From the NCBI GenBank assembly GCA_964020975.1, contig OZ026624.1, positions 65,591,108 through 65,655,107 on the forward strand: a stretch of DNA of 64,000 nt, given 5' to 3'. Below, one piece after another: positions 49,901 to 62,700 of the stretch. The notes below the pieces were generated by a model. It searched no databases and was not told the origin of the DNA. It saw nothing but the letters and a program-made list of their open reading frames with translations. Position 1 is the stretch's first letter, and each line of letters begins with the position of its first letter. Source of the stretch: Hermodice carunculata. Taxonomy: Eukaryota; Annelida; Polychaeta; Eunicida; Amphinomidae. The position numbers and the translations under genes are program-made.

Positions 49901-49991
49901 AACGTCGTCCTGCAAGTAGGCCTATTTTGAAGATTAACAATTCAGTAGGCCTATATTCTTCCTGATTTGTTGATAAACATGGAATATACAA

Positions 49992-50151
49992 AATCTTACA
50001 TGGCCTAGTCGTGAATTATCATTTTTCTCTCACTCGGGATCGTTGTTGGTGGGGAAAATCACTCGTGACCTGCGGTCACTTGTGATTTACCCCACCAACA
50101 ACGATCCCTCGTGAAAGAAAAATGATAACTCACTCGAGGCCATGTAAGATT
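49992..50151. mobile_element. Foldback element: 78-bp inverted repeats with a 3-nt loop
   Basis: The left arm (49992-50070, starting AATCTTACATGGCC) and right arm (50074-50151, ending GGCCATGTAAGATT) pair at most positions across a TGC loop. The middle GGGATCGTTGTTGGTGGGG / CCCCACCAACAACGATCCC pairs perfectly. Mismatches cluster in two short patches. It is probably a foldback MITE; a structured RNA is less likely. It lies 92 bp from the assembly gap. Confidence 0.8.
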
Positions 50152-50391
50152 CTCTATATATATTGTGTGTTCCTGTTTGTATGGTGAGTGATTTTGGCAT
50201 GGCTTGGGAAGTGATGCTTCGGCTGCCTTCACAAGCATGGCTTTCAGTGTCCAGCAAACTCAGTGTGTCGTTGTACTGGACCATGTTGAAAGGAAATGCT
50301 TTTGATGCCAAATTTGAGCACAGTTCGCACTGTCATGCAGCTGAATACATTCATCACTGGAATAGAATGAGTTAATGTTGAAAACATACAG

Positions 50392-50499
50392 GAGTCCTGT
50401 GCAATGGTGCATGCAAGTCCTGACAGCTTTGACCCATTGAGAGTATTATCTGTGGGTAACAAGGTGGAACTGATGACTGAAATCATCTGTCCGCCTAAG
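50392..50499 (+). CDS. Candidate exon, 36 codons (weak)
   Basis: Acceptor AAAACATACAG and donor AAG|GTACTT bound a phase-0 open stretch coding for ESCAMVHASPDSFDPLRV and VGNKVELMTEIICPPK. The residue mix looks protein-like and lacks repeats, but I recognise no family and the donor is weak. It may be an exon of an unknown gene ahead of MBTPS1, or chance. Confidence 0.25.
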
Positions 50500-51180
50500 G
50501 TACTTCACCAAGGTACTTTTGTAGATTATAGAATTACATAATTTGGCTGCCTATTTAAATACCTATACTGTAAAATATCAGGCCATTTAGCATGTTTATT
50601 GAAGATTTGCTGGGCAGATCAAAATCTTTGTAGTCATTTGTTCATGTATAATGATTCCAAGCAGTAGATCTTTGAATTCGTGGAAGCAGGTGAGACCTCA
50701 AATTAGTTTTAAGTACCACCAGCTTTCTTGCAGCATCAAAAGTTAATACTGATGTATATACAATGAGCTGAACGATAAAAACTGCAATGGTTACAAGGGA
50801 CTCCATGCACCGTTTTGTACTAATTGAAGCATTTGCTGCCCAGGGCATTAAGTTATTACAGATACAGAATCCTTGTAATTATGGCCCATGTGAGTCACTA
50901 TAACAATGGTTGACCTCATTCGGTTTCGTTTGTTCTCAGTCACTTGCTCACAAAGTCAGATCCATGTTGGCTTGTCAGCTGTCTTAATTATAGGTTTGTA
51001 GCATTTTGATATTTTCAGTCATGTCTATTGAGCACAGAGTTTTTCTGTTTCTTCGTAAGTGTTTTCATTATGAACTTGACTAGTGCACTCAGAGATAACC
51101 TTATAACTGAACACATCGGGCATATATATTAATATTTGGTGAAGTTGTGTTTTAATTTGTGCGGGTCCTTCTGTGTGCAG

Positions 51181-51219
51181 ACCTGGGTGATCCTGCTGAT
51201 CTTACAGCGCACGAAGGAG
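51181..51219 (+). CDS. Candidate micro-exon, 39 nt (weak)
   Basis: Strong splice borders (CTGTGTGCAG before, GTGAGT after) bound an open 39-nt stretch that is phase-compatible with the candidate at 50392. No family is recognised. A further acceptor-like TCGTATTGCAG occurs at 51699-51709. Confidence 0.2.
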
Positions 51220-52126
51220 GTGAGTTTCTACTACAATGTATGAAGACGATGCATTGTATCTTAGGGTTCATCACAAAGTTCAGCTATAGGTTACAGCAAA
51301 GTTCCCATGTAAAGAGCTCACTCATACTTGCGTTTTCAGTGTGATATTTTGAGTACCTTTGATTGCAGCTCTTTGTTAATTAGCCAGAATTTGGGTTGGC
51401 CTTTGGGCAATTGAGGACATTATATGGATCTTCATTGTCCATGGGTCAAGGACTGGGCACCTGTTTCTATATTTGGAGCTTTGTTGGAACAGAGTGAGAT
51501 AGAAATACATCATCAAGATCAAGACTCTGTGCAATTTTGACTGATCTCTGTAAAAAAAAAAAAACATTGCTTGCATACATGTATTGATGGGCATAATATC
51601 TTTGAAGGGTATATTATATTTTCAGTTATAATCATGTACAGTAATAGGGTTGAATGGCAGAAAGGCCTGTGTTTTAATTTGTTAGTTGCTTATATTTTTC
51701 GTATTGCAGCTCGTATATGTGAGAGTCACAAAAAGACACTGTGCAATTGGTTTATGTGGTGATCATGGTTAATTTAATAATTTTACCAAGGGATGATTCA
51801 ATATTTCCATCATTTTCGAAAGAGTAAACAGAATATTCTGTTTCAGCAGCCCTTCCCTCACCTCACCAGTACTTTTCAATCTTCAGCTGTTTGAAAAAGA
51901 ATTCTCCATTGAGGTGACAAAGGGAGAATAAATGAGAAAACTGGTCTGGTTGTGGTCAGGTGGAAATGTATCAGGAAGTATGGCTTCAGATTTTTTTGTC
52001 TTGTTTTGGTTTGTTTGTTTGTTTTTTTTTTCTCTTCAGTTACAAGGCCCATGCAGTGACAAATGCAAATATACAGATTGTTTGTGATTACCTGACATTA
52101 TCAGTAATATGACACATGTATACATA

Positions 52127-52315
52127 TTAACCCTTTCCCCCATAAACCTGCCAAAACTGACCTTTGGTCAAATGTCATCTGCTTCAGTGTTTTTAACTGA
52201 TTCTGAGCAGAGGAAATGAAAAATAATGTAATCGTGAATTGTAGATGAGACCTATCAAGATCAGATGTCCCAGGTCAACAGCTTTCCTTGGCATGGTTTT
52301 GGCACTTAGTTATCG
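52127..52315 (+). repeat. TTAACCCTTT-type dispersed element
   Basis: Starts TTAACCCTTTCCCCC. It has GGTCAAATGTCATCTGCTTC as at the left edge of the window, then AATTGTAGATGAGACC and GGTCAACAGCTTTCCTTGGC, as at 8678 and 59600. The TTAA start would suit a piggyBac-type MITE. Confidence 0.55.
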
Positions 52316-52507
52316 TCCATGGTATTAGTTAGAAGTTTTGATATATGGTTTACAAGTTAATATTTGCACATGGTTTGGTTTTAAGCATTAGGAGAATAGG
52401 AATGTTCAGCAAATGCAGTTTATCTGTGCAGTACCATGATGGGTCTTTTCACAATGCACAATGATTCTGAGTACTACTTTCCTACAATGTGTTTGATATG
52501 ATGTTTC

Positions 52508-52600
52508 TCAATTACAGTAAAACCTGTTTTGAGAGACCACCTAGGGCAGGCCACAAAGTGGTCACATAAGGCAGGTGGTCTCTCAATAGAGGTGATATAA
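52508..52600. mobile_element. Short foldback element with 12-bp perfect stem
   Basis: GAGAGACCACCT at 52531-52542 pairs perfectly with AGGTGGTCTCTC at 52573-52584. TACAGTAAAACCTG just before it is a phrase common at ends of small invertebrate repeats. A related TACAGTGAACCC end occurs, inverted, at about 63108. Confidence 0.5.
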
Positions 52601-53367
52601 CACTGGTAATGTACCTTGGGTGAGTCTACTAGATTTGTTGAAATGGTCACGCTCGATTGATTTTTGAAATTTTTATGAATTTCTTTGTTCCTTTTTGGGC
52701 AAATCTTAAAAAAATGGCAAGGGTATATGTACATGTCAGCTGAGCACAGGACTGTCATGGTCCTCTTGTTTTTCTTTTTTCAGGAGTTTGACAATTTCTC
52801 AATGGTATGACACAGGCATGCACAGTGTACAGGACTTTTTATGGCCATTTATTTTTATTTGTGGCCAGGCTACTGGCAACAAGATATTTTTGAGGGTGGT
52901 CTATCGTGCTTTATGGCAAATGGCTGTCAACCCTTACAGGCTGTACAAGTGCATAACTGCAATGTAAATGAAGTTCATTTCTTAAATGAATTTAAATATT
53001 GTTTAAGATGTTATAACAGTGTTCTTTTTATCTTGCAGATCACTTGCTATAGCAGAAAAGTGGTGGGTAGTTGACTGTCACTGCGAGCACCACTCCTTGG
53101 CCAGGCGTGAGTGTGATCACAGTGGAACTCACCCTTCTGCAGTGCAGCCCTGAATCTGAAGCTGTGTTGACTACAGATATAGAAGTGGCATGGTTCTGAT
53201 CAGCATGATCAAATACCTTCCAATATGTCCACCAAGAATTACAGCTGCAGTTACTGGCCAAAACGTGCAAAATTTAAAAATCCAGTAAGGTTGGGACAGA
53301 GACTAGATCCAAGATTATCTTTACATAGATGTATACGGTAGCATCAGGTTTTTTTAGGAGATTTAAT

Positions 53368-53578
53368 ATGATATCATTGAGAGTATGCGGCCACTGGGCA
53401 CTGCTGCTGTGTTTGGTGCTGTGGGCTGCAACACCATGGAAATCAGGCCACGCAGAATCAAAGGCTTCTTCAAAGTCCACACTACACCACATGCCATTCC
53501 ATTGCCAGAATGGCAGCCTGGATGGGGAAGGAACGGTACGAGTGCAGGTCGACTTCCACAGTTCCACCGTGGAAAATG
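53368..53578 (+). CDS. MBTPS1: MBTPS1 exon 1: signal peptide and start of prodomain
   Basis: Encodes 70 codons plus one base. WALLLCLVLWAATPW is the hydrophobic core of the signal peptide, and CQNGS is a glycosylation sequon. VRVQVDFHSSTVEN matches the family's LKVEFSSTVV segment. The donor is G|GTGAGC. The sequence before it (53040-53367) is presumed 5' UTR or upstream DNA. Confidence 0.9.
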
Positions 53579-56500
53579 GTGAGCATGTAAAATTGTTCTT
53601 TTGTATACATGTCAATGCAAATAAAACTACATGTATACTCACAAAGCAGCATACTATAATAGCATCTTTCATCAGTTCATGCTCAGGAATATAAGTAAAA
53701 CACAATAGTTGTACAGTTTCTTGATATTTTTTCGAGGATCAAAAATCAGCTCATGAAAACAGCCTCAGCTCCAGTTGAGCTTGTTGTCATGTTCTGAAGA
53801 AAAATAGGTACTTACATATTCCTTTTATTTTATTTTATTTTATTTTTTAAACCTTTGAATTTGTCTCAAATATGTCAAAAGACATTGTCAATGTCATTTC
53901 TAGTTTGAAAGAATGATTTATACATATCTTATTTAGGGTTAATGGCCCATACAATACCTTCAGTGTTCAAAATGGTCAAATCTTCCTGAAAGGTTAACAG
54001 GGCCATCTTGTCGTGTACAAAACTAGTGATGAGCAATATGCAAAGTTAGCAGTGAATCAGCAGCTGAATAAATTGGCAGGACTTGCATGTATGTTGATCT
54101 AACTCAATGTGGAGGTCTATGTTCTATCATTAAACAGTGTTTGTTCAAAAATCGTGTTTAACCACATGCTAGGTGCTGCTTCATTGTATGTCAGCTCCTG
54201 TTTATGAAAGCAGTATGTTAATAGTTTAGGCCACCCATAAAGAAATAATTGTTTTGTGTCATTTCCTCACTCACAAGTTAAAAGTGACTCCAAAAAGTAC
54301 CTTGTTGCTGTTTGGTTCACTGAGTCTAATTATACTTTTTGCAAGGAAGATATGAGAGGTTGAAAATTGTTATATATTTAGACTTCAAAAGTTTGTCATT
54401 AATTAAAATTTATAATTTTTCGAAATATTTCTTGCATGATTTATCAGCTTCTATAGTAAAACCAACAGGTCCTACAGTGCTATTGCTTTCCATACCACAA
54501 GTAAAAAATATCTTACGTGTGCCCCTGATCCATATTTTCTCTGTCCAAGATAATAATTCCCCACCTCACTGCAGAAAATTATTGATGTCAGTGCAATGCA
54601 ACTCCAGTAGGCTGGTAGCAAAATGAAGACAGTGTACAGCAAATTAGGAAAGAAAGCCAGGGTTTAGGTGTATCCACAGCATACTGTCATGCAAGGGTGG
54701 CCTTATCGTGTGTGATAGTCTATTATGATGTCATGGTTCTTGGGGAAAACATGAAAAGAAAGATATGTACACTGATGTACAACAGTCAGGCTGAGGGTTT
54801 TCTAATCTTATAGCACGGTGACCATGCTCATCCTGGAGTTCATTTCACACACAGTGCTGTGCAAAAGAAAAAAAAATTAAAAATAAAGTTCACTGGAGCG
54901 TGACCACCTTAACAAACTCAGTAAGGAGTCGCCCAAGCTATATATCTACCAAGTTTGGAGTGAATGTGGCTGATGTTTTGGAGAAGTCAAAAAGATGAAT
55001 TACCACTGTGATCCCCATTGACTTGTTTAGTAATAGTAATCAAAAAGAATGTGTGCACTAGCTGACAAGTAAGCAAATTGAAAACTTGTTAAAATGGAAT
55101 ACTGAGTATCACAGTGAACTAGTCAAACACTTGTATGACCTTTCCGCAAAGAGTATTTCCACCAAGAGTTGGCACAATCTGAGAGATGGGTTATGAGAGG
55201 AAAATTCAAAAACACATGAAAATTCATCAAAAAGTAAGAAAAAGTTCCAGGGTCACCTGTTTAAAAAATAAGGGTCTCTAGGTCCCCAGAAATGTCACTG
55301 TGCAATTTCAAAACAGTATGCAAAATTATTTTGGGGAAGCAGGTTTTTAATAAAAAAAAAACAGTGTACAAAAATTTCCATAAAAAGCCCCTGAAACCAA
55401 TAGAGCATGACTCTTTGTATGTAGGTGGTAGATAGGGTTGGGACAATATACATGTATATCTAAATACATGTACCAGTATACCGTGATACTAACCCTGTAA
55501 GGAACCGTATCATGATGCAGTCCTTGTGTATCGAATTTTCACGACACACTAAAAAACTTCAATTTCACCACTACTTGGTAAATTTAACAGGAAGAAAATC
55601 ATCCATACAGAGATCAACATCCAATAAAGTGCTTGTCCCAGCTGACAACATTTATTTAATTGCAGGTGTATGGTTTAGTGATATAGTAAAACAACAACAC
55701 AGTTGCTGTCATACTGACAATTTTATGTATATGTAAATTCACAAAGTGTCATCACTTTATACACATACACAATATATTGTGATACATGGCTCTGTACCGA
55801 AAAGTATCATGATACAGAAATTACTCACGATACCCAGCCCAAGTAGTAGAGACTCACCCAAGGTAGATCCCCATCAACTTTGAAGATCAGACTAATGGTT
55901 TTTGCAGAAGTTGAAAATGTAATTGTAACAGATGACAGAGAGACAGACCAATGGAATGGACAGATGAACAGATGATGAATCATCCTGTAACCTCAGCTGA
56001 CTGACAAGTCAGTAGAGTTGAAATAAAATTGACCTCTGAGAATTGGAGATAAATTGTAAGGAAAGGTATTGACCAGGTTTTGTTATGACCAGGAAAAGGT
56101 TTGAAAATAGCCGATCATCTGCATTCAAAAAGAAGAAAAGTGTTAATAAAGACATTGTCTCCCTGTTGCTGAATGTGTCACTGACATTTCACACCAGAGA
56201 ACAAAATGATGGCAAAGTGTTACGCCACGTGGTGATGTTTCTGAACAACTGGAGCCATTTGAAAGTTTTTCAGGTGCAGTAGAAAGTCGTTACTGCACTC
56301 CCACTTGTCAACATGTCTACACTTATTGTTTACATGCACATGCAAGATGAGCTAATAACACATTACGTGCATATGGTGTACTCTTCCTTGTGTGTCTGGA
56401 CTGAACTATAATGATGTTCATCAGGTTCAAAGGGCAACATTTAAAATTAAGTAATAATAATTAATAACGTGTATATTGGAAGTTAGGCTAATAAAGTTGG

Positions 56501-59500
56501 ATGTGTGCCAGGCATTTTACTGGGCCAGATCTGCCAGCCCATGGAATTATGACTGCTGGTTGAGAATAACAAACGGAGGATGTTATATTGTGACAGGCTC
56601 TAGTGTGGTACATGATGTAACATCATCCCCTATGGTCATTGTGCATTAGTGACAATAGATGCTGGATCCCAGATAAACCATTAAAAAAATATGACATGTT
56701 ATTTCATGCATCATGTGTATACATGTACCTATTAAGCAGATTCTGCTACTTGCAACATGGGCCCATGGACTTTCAGTGAATAAGGCATGTTAAGGGAACA
56801 ACATCTGTGAAAAGGAGTATAATTGACACTGGTATATACTTCTAGTACAGTGGAAGGAAGAAATGTACACATACATGTCAGAAATATATATGCTTACAGT
56901 GTTTACAAACTTGGATAGATTGTTTAACATATTGCAACCACAGTATTCAACTGAAAGAAAATGTAGGAAAACGTGATTCCGGTAATCTTGACAGTGTCTG
57001 TGGGAATTTGTGGTTAATGACCTGTGAAATCATCACATGTCCTTTAAATAAAATCTTCATTCGGGCAGGTTCATTGAAGTAGGAATGTCACGTTTGTGGT
57101 TAAAATGGGAGAAAGTAATATACATTGAGTGCTCACACATGATTTATAAAAAAAAAAAAAAAAAAAAGATGATGGTGCAGAACAAAATTATACACTAAAA
57201 AGATTCGATTTGCAGCTTTAATTGCAGCATGTTCTCAGCATGCTCAAATATACACATAAAAAAAATATTTGTCATTTCCTTTGGCTGTGCTTATAGTGGA
57301 GGCATTGTAAACTGATGTTAACTGGATCCAGGGACACTACATGTTTAAGTCAATATCAGTGGTTTTTATATTGCTTCACGGAGCTATAAACAACAACTAA
57401 AACTCTTTGTATGGATATTGTGACACCAACTGAGGATGCAAAAGAATCAATTTCTATGTTCAAAATTTCATGTATTACTCTTACTGGTGTGAGTGTGACA
57501 TGTCCAGAATAATATATTTACATTCAATCTAACTTTTAGCATTGCAAGCGTAGGAGAGAGCCTGCTGTGTTATCAGACTATAAAACATAAACCTGGTGTA
57601 TTATCAGGCCCATAACACATGCTTCCCACCCTCATTCCAATAAGCCATGCTCACCTGAGTTCCAGAATTCAACACTTGAACATGTTTGGCAAATCAGTTT
57701 CTGGTCGTTTCTCCTAATTGTATGTATGGAAAATGTAAATATTTAAACAATGAGGATCATAGGTGTGGGGCACTGGCGTGTGTCAGGCCCACCATGCCAG
57801 CTTCAATCGTCCGTGTCATTGTGCTTAGCACACACAAAAGCAACCCTCATTTCTTAAATATGACCAATATTTTTACAATCGACAGAATGTGCATGGATCT
57901 TTAGATAATAAATACCTAACATTAACTGATTTGTGCAATTTGCTTCATGGCAGTTTGGTTTGTTAAGACTTACAAACGTAAGGAAAAAAAAAAAAGGTTA
58001 CAAAGGTAAGAATGTTGTCTTCTGTTTTTATATATAATTGAGTGTATGGTGATTATTTGCAGAGTATATAGTGGCTTTCCATAATTACTACACCATAAAG
58101 GCTCGCAGGAATTTTATCAAGGCTGCTCTACAAGAGGCTGGAGTGTCTTCATGGAAGATCATGCCACGGCACAATGTGATGAGTGACCTGCCCAGTGATT
58201 TTGATGTCATTAAGGTGAGTGCATTGCAGTGGCTACTTAACCCTTTCACCCTTAAACTGACCAAAACTTACTGAAGGTCAAATGTCATCATCTTCAAATC
58301 TATTGACTAAGTATGTAAAAAAGCTCAATGCTGTCCGCTGTGCAAATGGAATCTGGGCACAGGACATTACCTTCATCAGTATGGTGAATATCCCTCTGTA
58401 CTGTATGTGTTGCAATTGTAACAGAAAGCTTCAGAAGAACTATCTGAGTCCTTATCCTATAAAATTTCACAGTTTTTACACTTTAACAACATCAAAAGAG
58501 CTAAATTTCCTGTTTTTATTATGCCCAGCAGCCATGCTTTCACCAACGGCATGTTGCTGAGACCTGGGTGAAAGTGTGGGGAAGAAATGATGGTCTGAGC
58601 GATCTCTAGATGCTCCTATTGGGCCATGTGACTTATCTTCAGAGCTAATTATTCAAATAGGTCATATGACGATCTGACTATGTCATCATCAGCCAACAGA
58701 AATTATTGTCTGAATAATATTTCTAACCTTGGAGACAGCGATGTTTGGTATAAATGAACCACATTGCTGTCACATTTAGCCAATACGAAAACATTTTACT
58801 GAGGTAGACGAAGTTCTGAACTTTCCAATGAATCCAAACGTTGAAACATGCATTGTCTAATCCAGTCCCATGGCCTACAGACTGCCGGAACAGGTGTAAT
58901 TTTACCGCCGTTTTTACACTGTTTTGGCAATTTTCAACCATAATAGGAAAAAATCCTCAGGACAGTGCCACAGTGAACATTCCATGTTTACATTTACACA
59001 TTTGACAAGGCAAGACCAGTGTTGCCAATCTGCAAAACTTAAAATCCGGGAGATGGAAAGTCAAATTCCAGGAGGTTGATAAATCAGTAATGTGAAATAT
59101 AGAAGGAAAATTTAATGTTGATGAAATTCAGGGAGGTGGTTAAAAACAAGTGACATTATGTCATCTGGAACTAAGACTGCCATAATGTCACTGTTGTCAC
59201 AGTGCAACATGACATTTGTACTATCATTAAATTTTATGGTTGATTGAATAACCAGTTATTAAAAAGTTACAACCAAGGCAAAATTCTTTGTTGATATATT
59301 TTCATTTCATTTCCAGTCAAGATGGGATTGCAATTTTTGAAAATTTGATGCCATTAATATACCTAACTTCCAGACAAAATAGAACATTAAAATATTGTGA
59401 TACATATTGTATCGTGAAGTGTGTATCATGATACGTATCGTATCCTGACTAAGACGTACAGTTTTACCCCTAATGCCCGGGCTATATGAGACCTGTGATT

Positions 59501-59708
59501 AGCAAGGTTATAAATGAGGTGAGCGGGGCATGGATCCAGTAATCTCTGATTGCCTTTTAATTTCAACAGTAATCATAGACATGAAAAACTGTCTGAGTGA
59601 GAATTGTAGATGAAACACCGTCTATCATAATAATATGCTGTGGTCAACAGCTTTCATTGGTGTGTTTTGGGCGATAGCACCCAAGGAAAGCAGAGATCTC
59701 AAAATTAA

Positions 59709-59780
<72 letters not shown>

Positions 59781-62700
59781 TTCAATGGAAAGTACACCAT
59801 GTGCTGTACACAAGTGCCATGATTATGAAGCTTGTTTTTTGGTTGTGAAGATACGTGTAGAATGCTCATGGGTGCATAGACTTACACGGCTGCATAACGG
59901 TGATATACATGTAAATGTAACTGTCACAATATTAGCATTTTAGTCACACTTTATGTTATATGTGAAGAGACAGTGAGCTGGTTGAGATGTGTTCAATATA
60001 CTGTGGAGTATGGTGGTGTTTACTATGTGGGTTCTTTTCTGCATGCTTTGGACACTGGAACATGTAGGACAGTGCCCAAGGCTAGCTTCTCACTCTACTA
60101 ACATGACCAAGACAGTGTGTTTGTTAGTGCATTTAGCAGATTGTTTGCACATCACAAAAATGTTAAGCATCTGAACCAGTTTTGCCCCAAGATTGCAAAA
60201 ATAAAATTCATTTTTTGCAATTTGTTTGAACTTCCTAAGTTTTACTCAAATGAGAATTCTTAAAAAAATAAATGAAACTAATACTTTTGAGTGATTAATG
60301 TTTTGAAAGTTCAAGGCAGGTTGCAAAATGTATATGTGAAAAAATAGAAAGGAGGGCCCAGGCTAAAATTTGGTAAACATGACAATGTCTAACCCCTCAA
60401 TGAATGGCCTTGGCATGCTGAAATGTAAATATTGAAGCTCTTAGAACTTGAGTTGACCTTTTTTGCATATTATCTTGTTTTTTAATTTGTGTGTTTTTTT
60501 TCTTTTCCTTTTCTTTTTTTAAATTTTATTAAGTGTCATATTTGAGAATGACTTAGAGCTGCTTTGAAGGAGATTGTTGCATTCTGTTATAACTCTCAAA
60601 TGAGGAAATCCACCTCAAAACATGGTCAGAATGGTGGGAAAACAAGGTTTGTTTTTTAATTTGTGTGTTTTTTTTCTTTTTCTTTTCTTTTTTAAAATTT
60701 TATTAAGTGTCATATTTGAGAATGACTTAGAGCTGCTTTGAAGGAGATTGTTGCATTCTGTTATAACTCTCAAATGAGGAAATCCACCTCAAAACATGGT
60801 CAGAATGGTGGGAAAACAAGATTTTCCAATATGCCTCAAAAACCTGAAACTGTAAGCTTCAAGGTGTGATCTCATTTCATAAGTAACATCTTTGGGAAGT
60901 AGATTTTGCCTCAAGGTAGACAGTTTATTTATAGTTTTACATATGTGTGTGAGATCTATGTACCAAGGGCATCAAACTTGAATAGAGTGACTAAGGTTAA
61001 GGTAGAATATATAGCACAACTTAGTCTTTATATATGATTATTTAACTTTAAGTGGAAAGGACATAATGGAGCTGGATTACTGAAAATATAAGCAAGACAG
61101 TTACAGAGAGTTCAACATTCTCATTGTTTTTAAGAGAGTACACAGCAAATTGTCTTTTATTATTTAAAAGTCAGAAAAAGTGAATTATTGTGAAAGGTAA
61201 CACCAGGTATTATTAAATATTTTTATTATTATTGAATAATTGTAGATCTGCATACATAGATCAGAGATGAGGATAATCTGATAAAGTTGCAAAAGAAAAA
61301 AGCTTCTGCGTTGTCATTGTAAAAGAAACAATAAATGATTAATATCTTGCTTATCATGGTGGACAGGCTCATGTACATGTATTGAATGCTTAGACATTGG
61401 CACATTGGGAAGAAGGAAAGAAAAAAGAGAAAAAAAAAAACAAACAAAGCCATAAAAAGCTGACAGTTAAACAGTGATATGTATGTATGGTGTAGGTTTT
61501 CATACTGGTGGGTGGTATCCCACCAGTTTTGCGTACTTGATAAATGAAGTGTGTCAATTTGAATGATCATTTTAAATTTTCTGAAGAATCATAATGATAT
61601 TAAGCAGGGGAACACAACTGATTTTTGTAGATGGTAGAACAACACAGCCATGGGCTGGATGCTCTCAGAGACCACCCCAATGTTAAACGGGTCACACCAC
61701 ACAAAAAGGTCACCAGAACACTGAAGTACATTAGAGGTAGGTACATTGTTTATACTGGAAACTACATGTGCAGAGATATGTGACACACAATTGTTTTAAT
61801 CTAGGCATTTTGATAGGTTAGTACCAGTTGTATACTTGTGATTAAAAAGTTGGACACTTTGTAACTGAAATCAGAGTATATGCCATGTACCAATTGGGGA
61901 AAAATAACTTGCTTAAGATAATATGTTGGGAAGAAGTATATGCACATATGTTGTCATCTCATATTTTTTCCCTTGTCACATATTAAAGTTACATGAAAAT
62001 TTTGAGTATAGGCTTTAACAGTTGCACTACACGTAAACACCTTGTTCAATTTTAACATCATATCTGGAATCAATTAGGAATGCCAAGTAGTGGAAACAGT
62101 AGGTCACTTGTTTCAAATGGAAGTTTACAATTCTGTCAACAGATGGTGCTGCATGCATGTAAACAAAGCGTTCTGTTCTACCTCAAAAAATTATAGCACC
62201 CCAGACTGTTTGCTTCAAATTTAAGGCATGGAAATACAAAATTATAGTTTCTTTTGCATAGATTAATGTTATTCACCTTCCTAAAATGAAGAAAAAGTTC
62301 CTTGTAAATTGCTTGATGAAACCGTGGTTAGTGCTGATACTAACACTGGTCAAAGATAAACATGCAGCCATCTGATTGGTTGTTGCCCGTTGCCCATGAT
62401 AGAATATATCCATATACCATTACAGAAACATAATACAGAAAAAAGTCTATATTCTTTGGAGTCATGGTGGCAGCACTGGTGATACTACTTGGAGATAACT
62501 TCATAAGTATAAAGAACACATTAGATTCATTATTGTGCTAGTAAATTGAGATGAAACTTGAAAGTTTACATGGAATATGTGTCATCCCAAAGGTCAAATT
62601 TATTCAATGTTGGTTGACCTCGAGTTATCGTTAAGGTCATTAAGCACTTGAGTAAAGAACAATAAATTTAATATGTTGAGAGAGAATAAGGCTGTTACTA

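Noticed and set aside
53329-53367. Upstream in-frame ATG as the MBTPS1 start
   Set aside because: It has T at -3 and would put 13 residues, including FFRRF, before the signal peptide. The ATG at 53368 gives a cleaner signal sequence.
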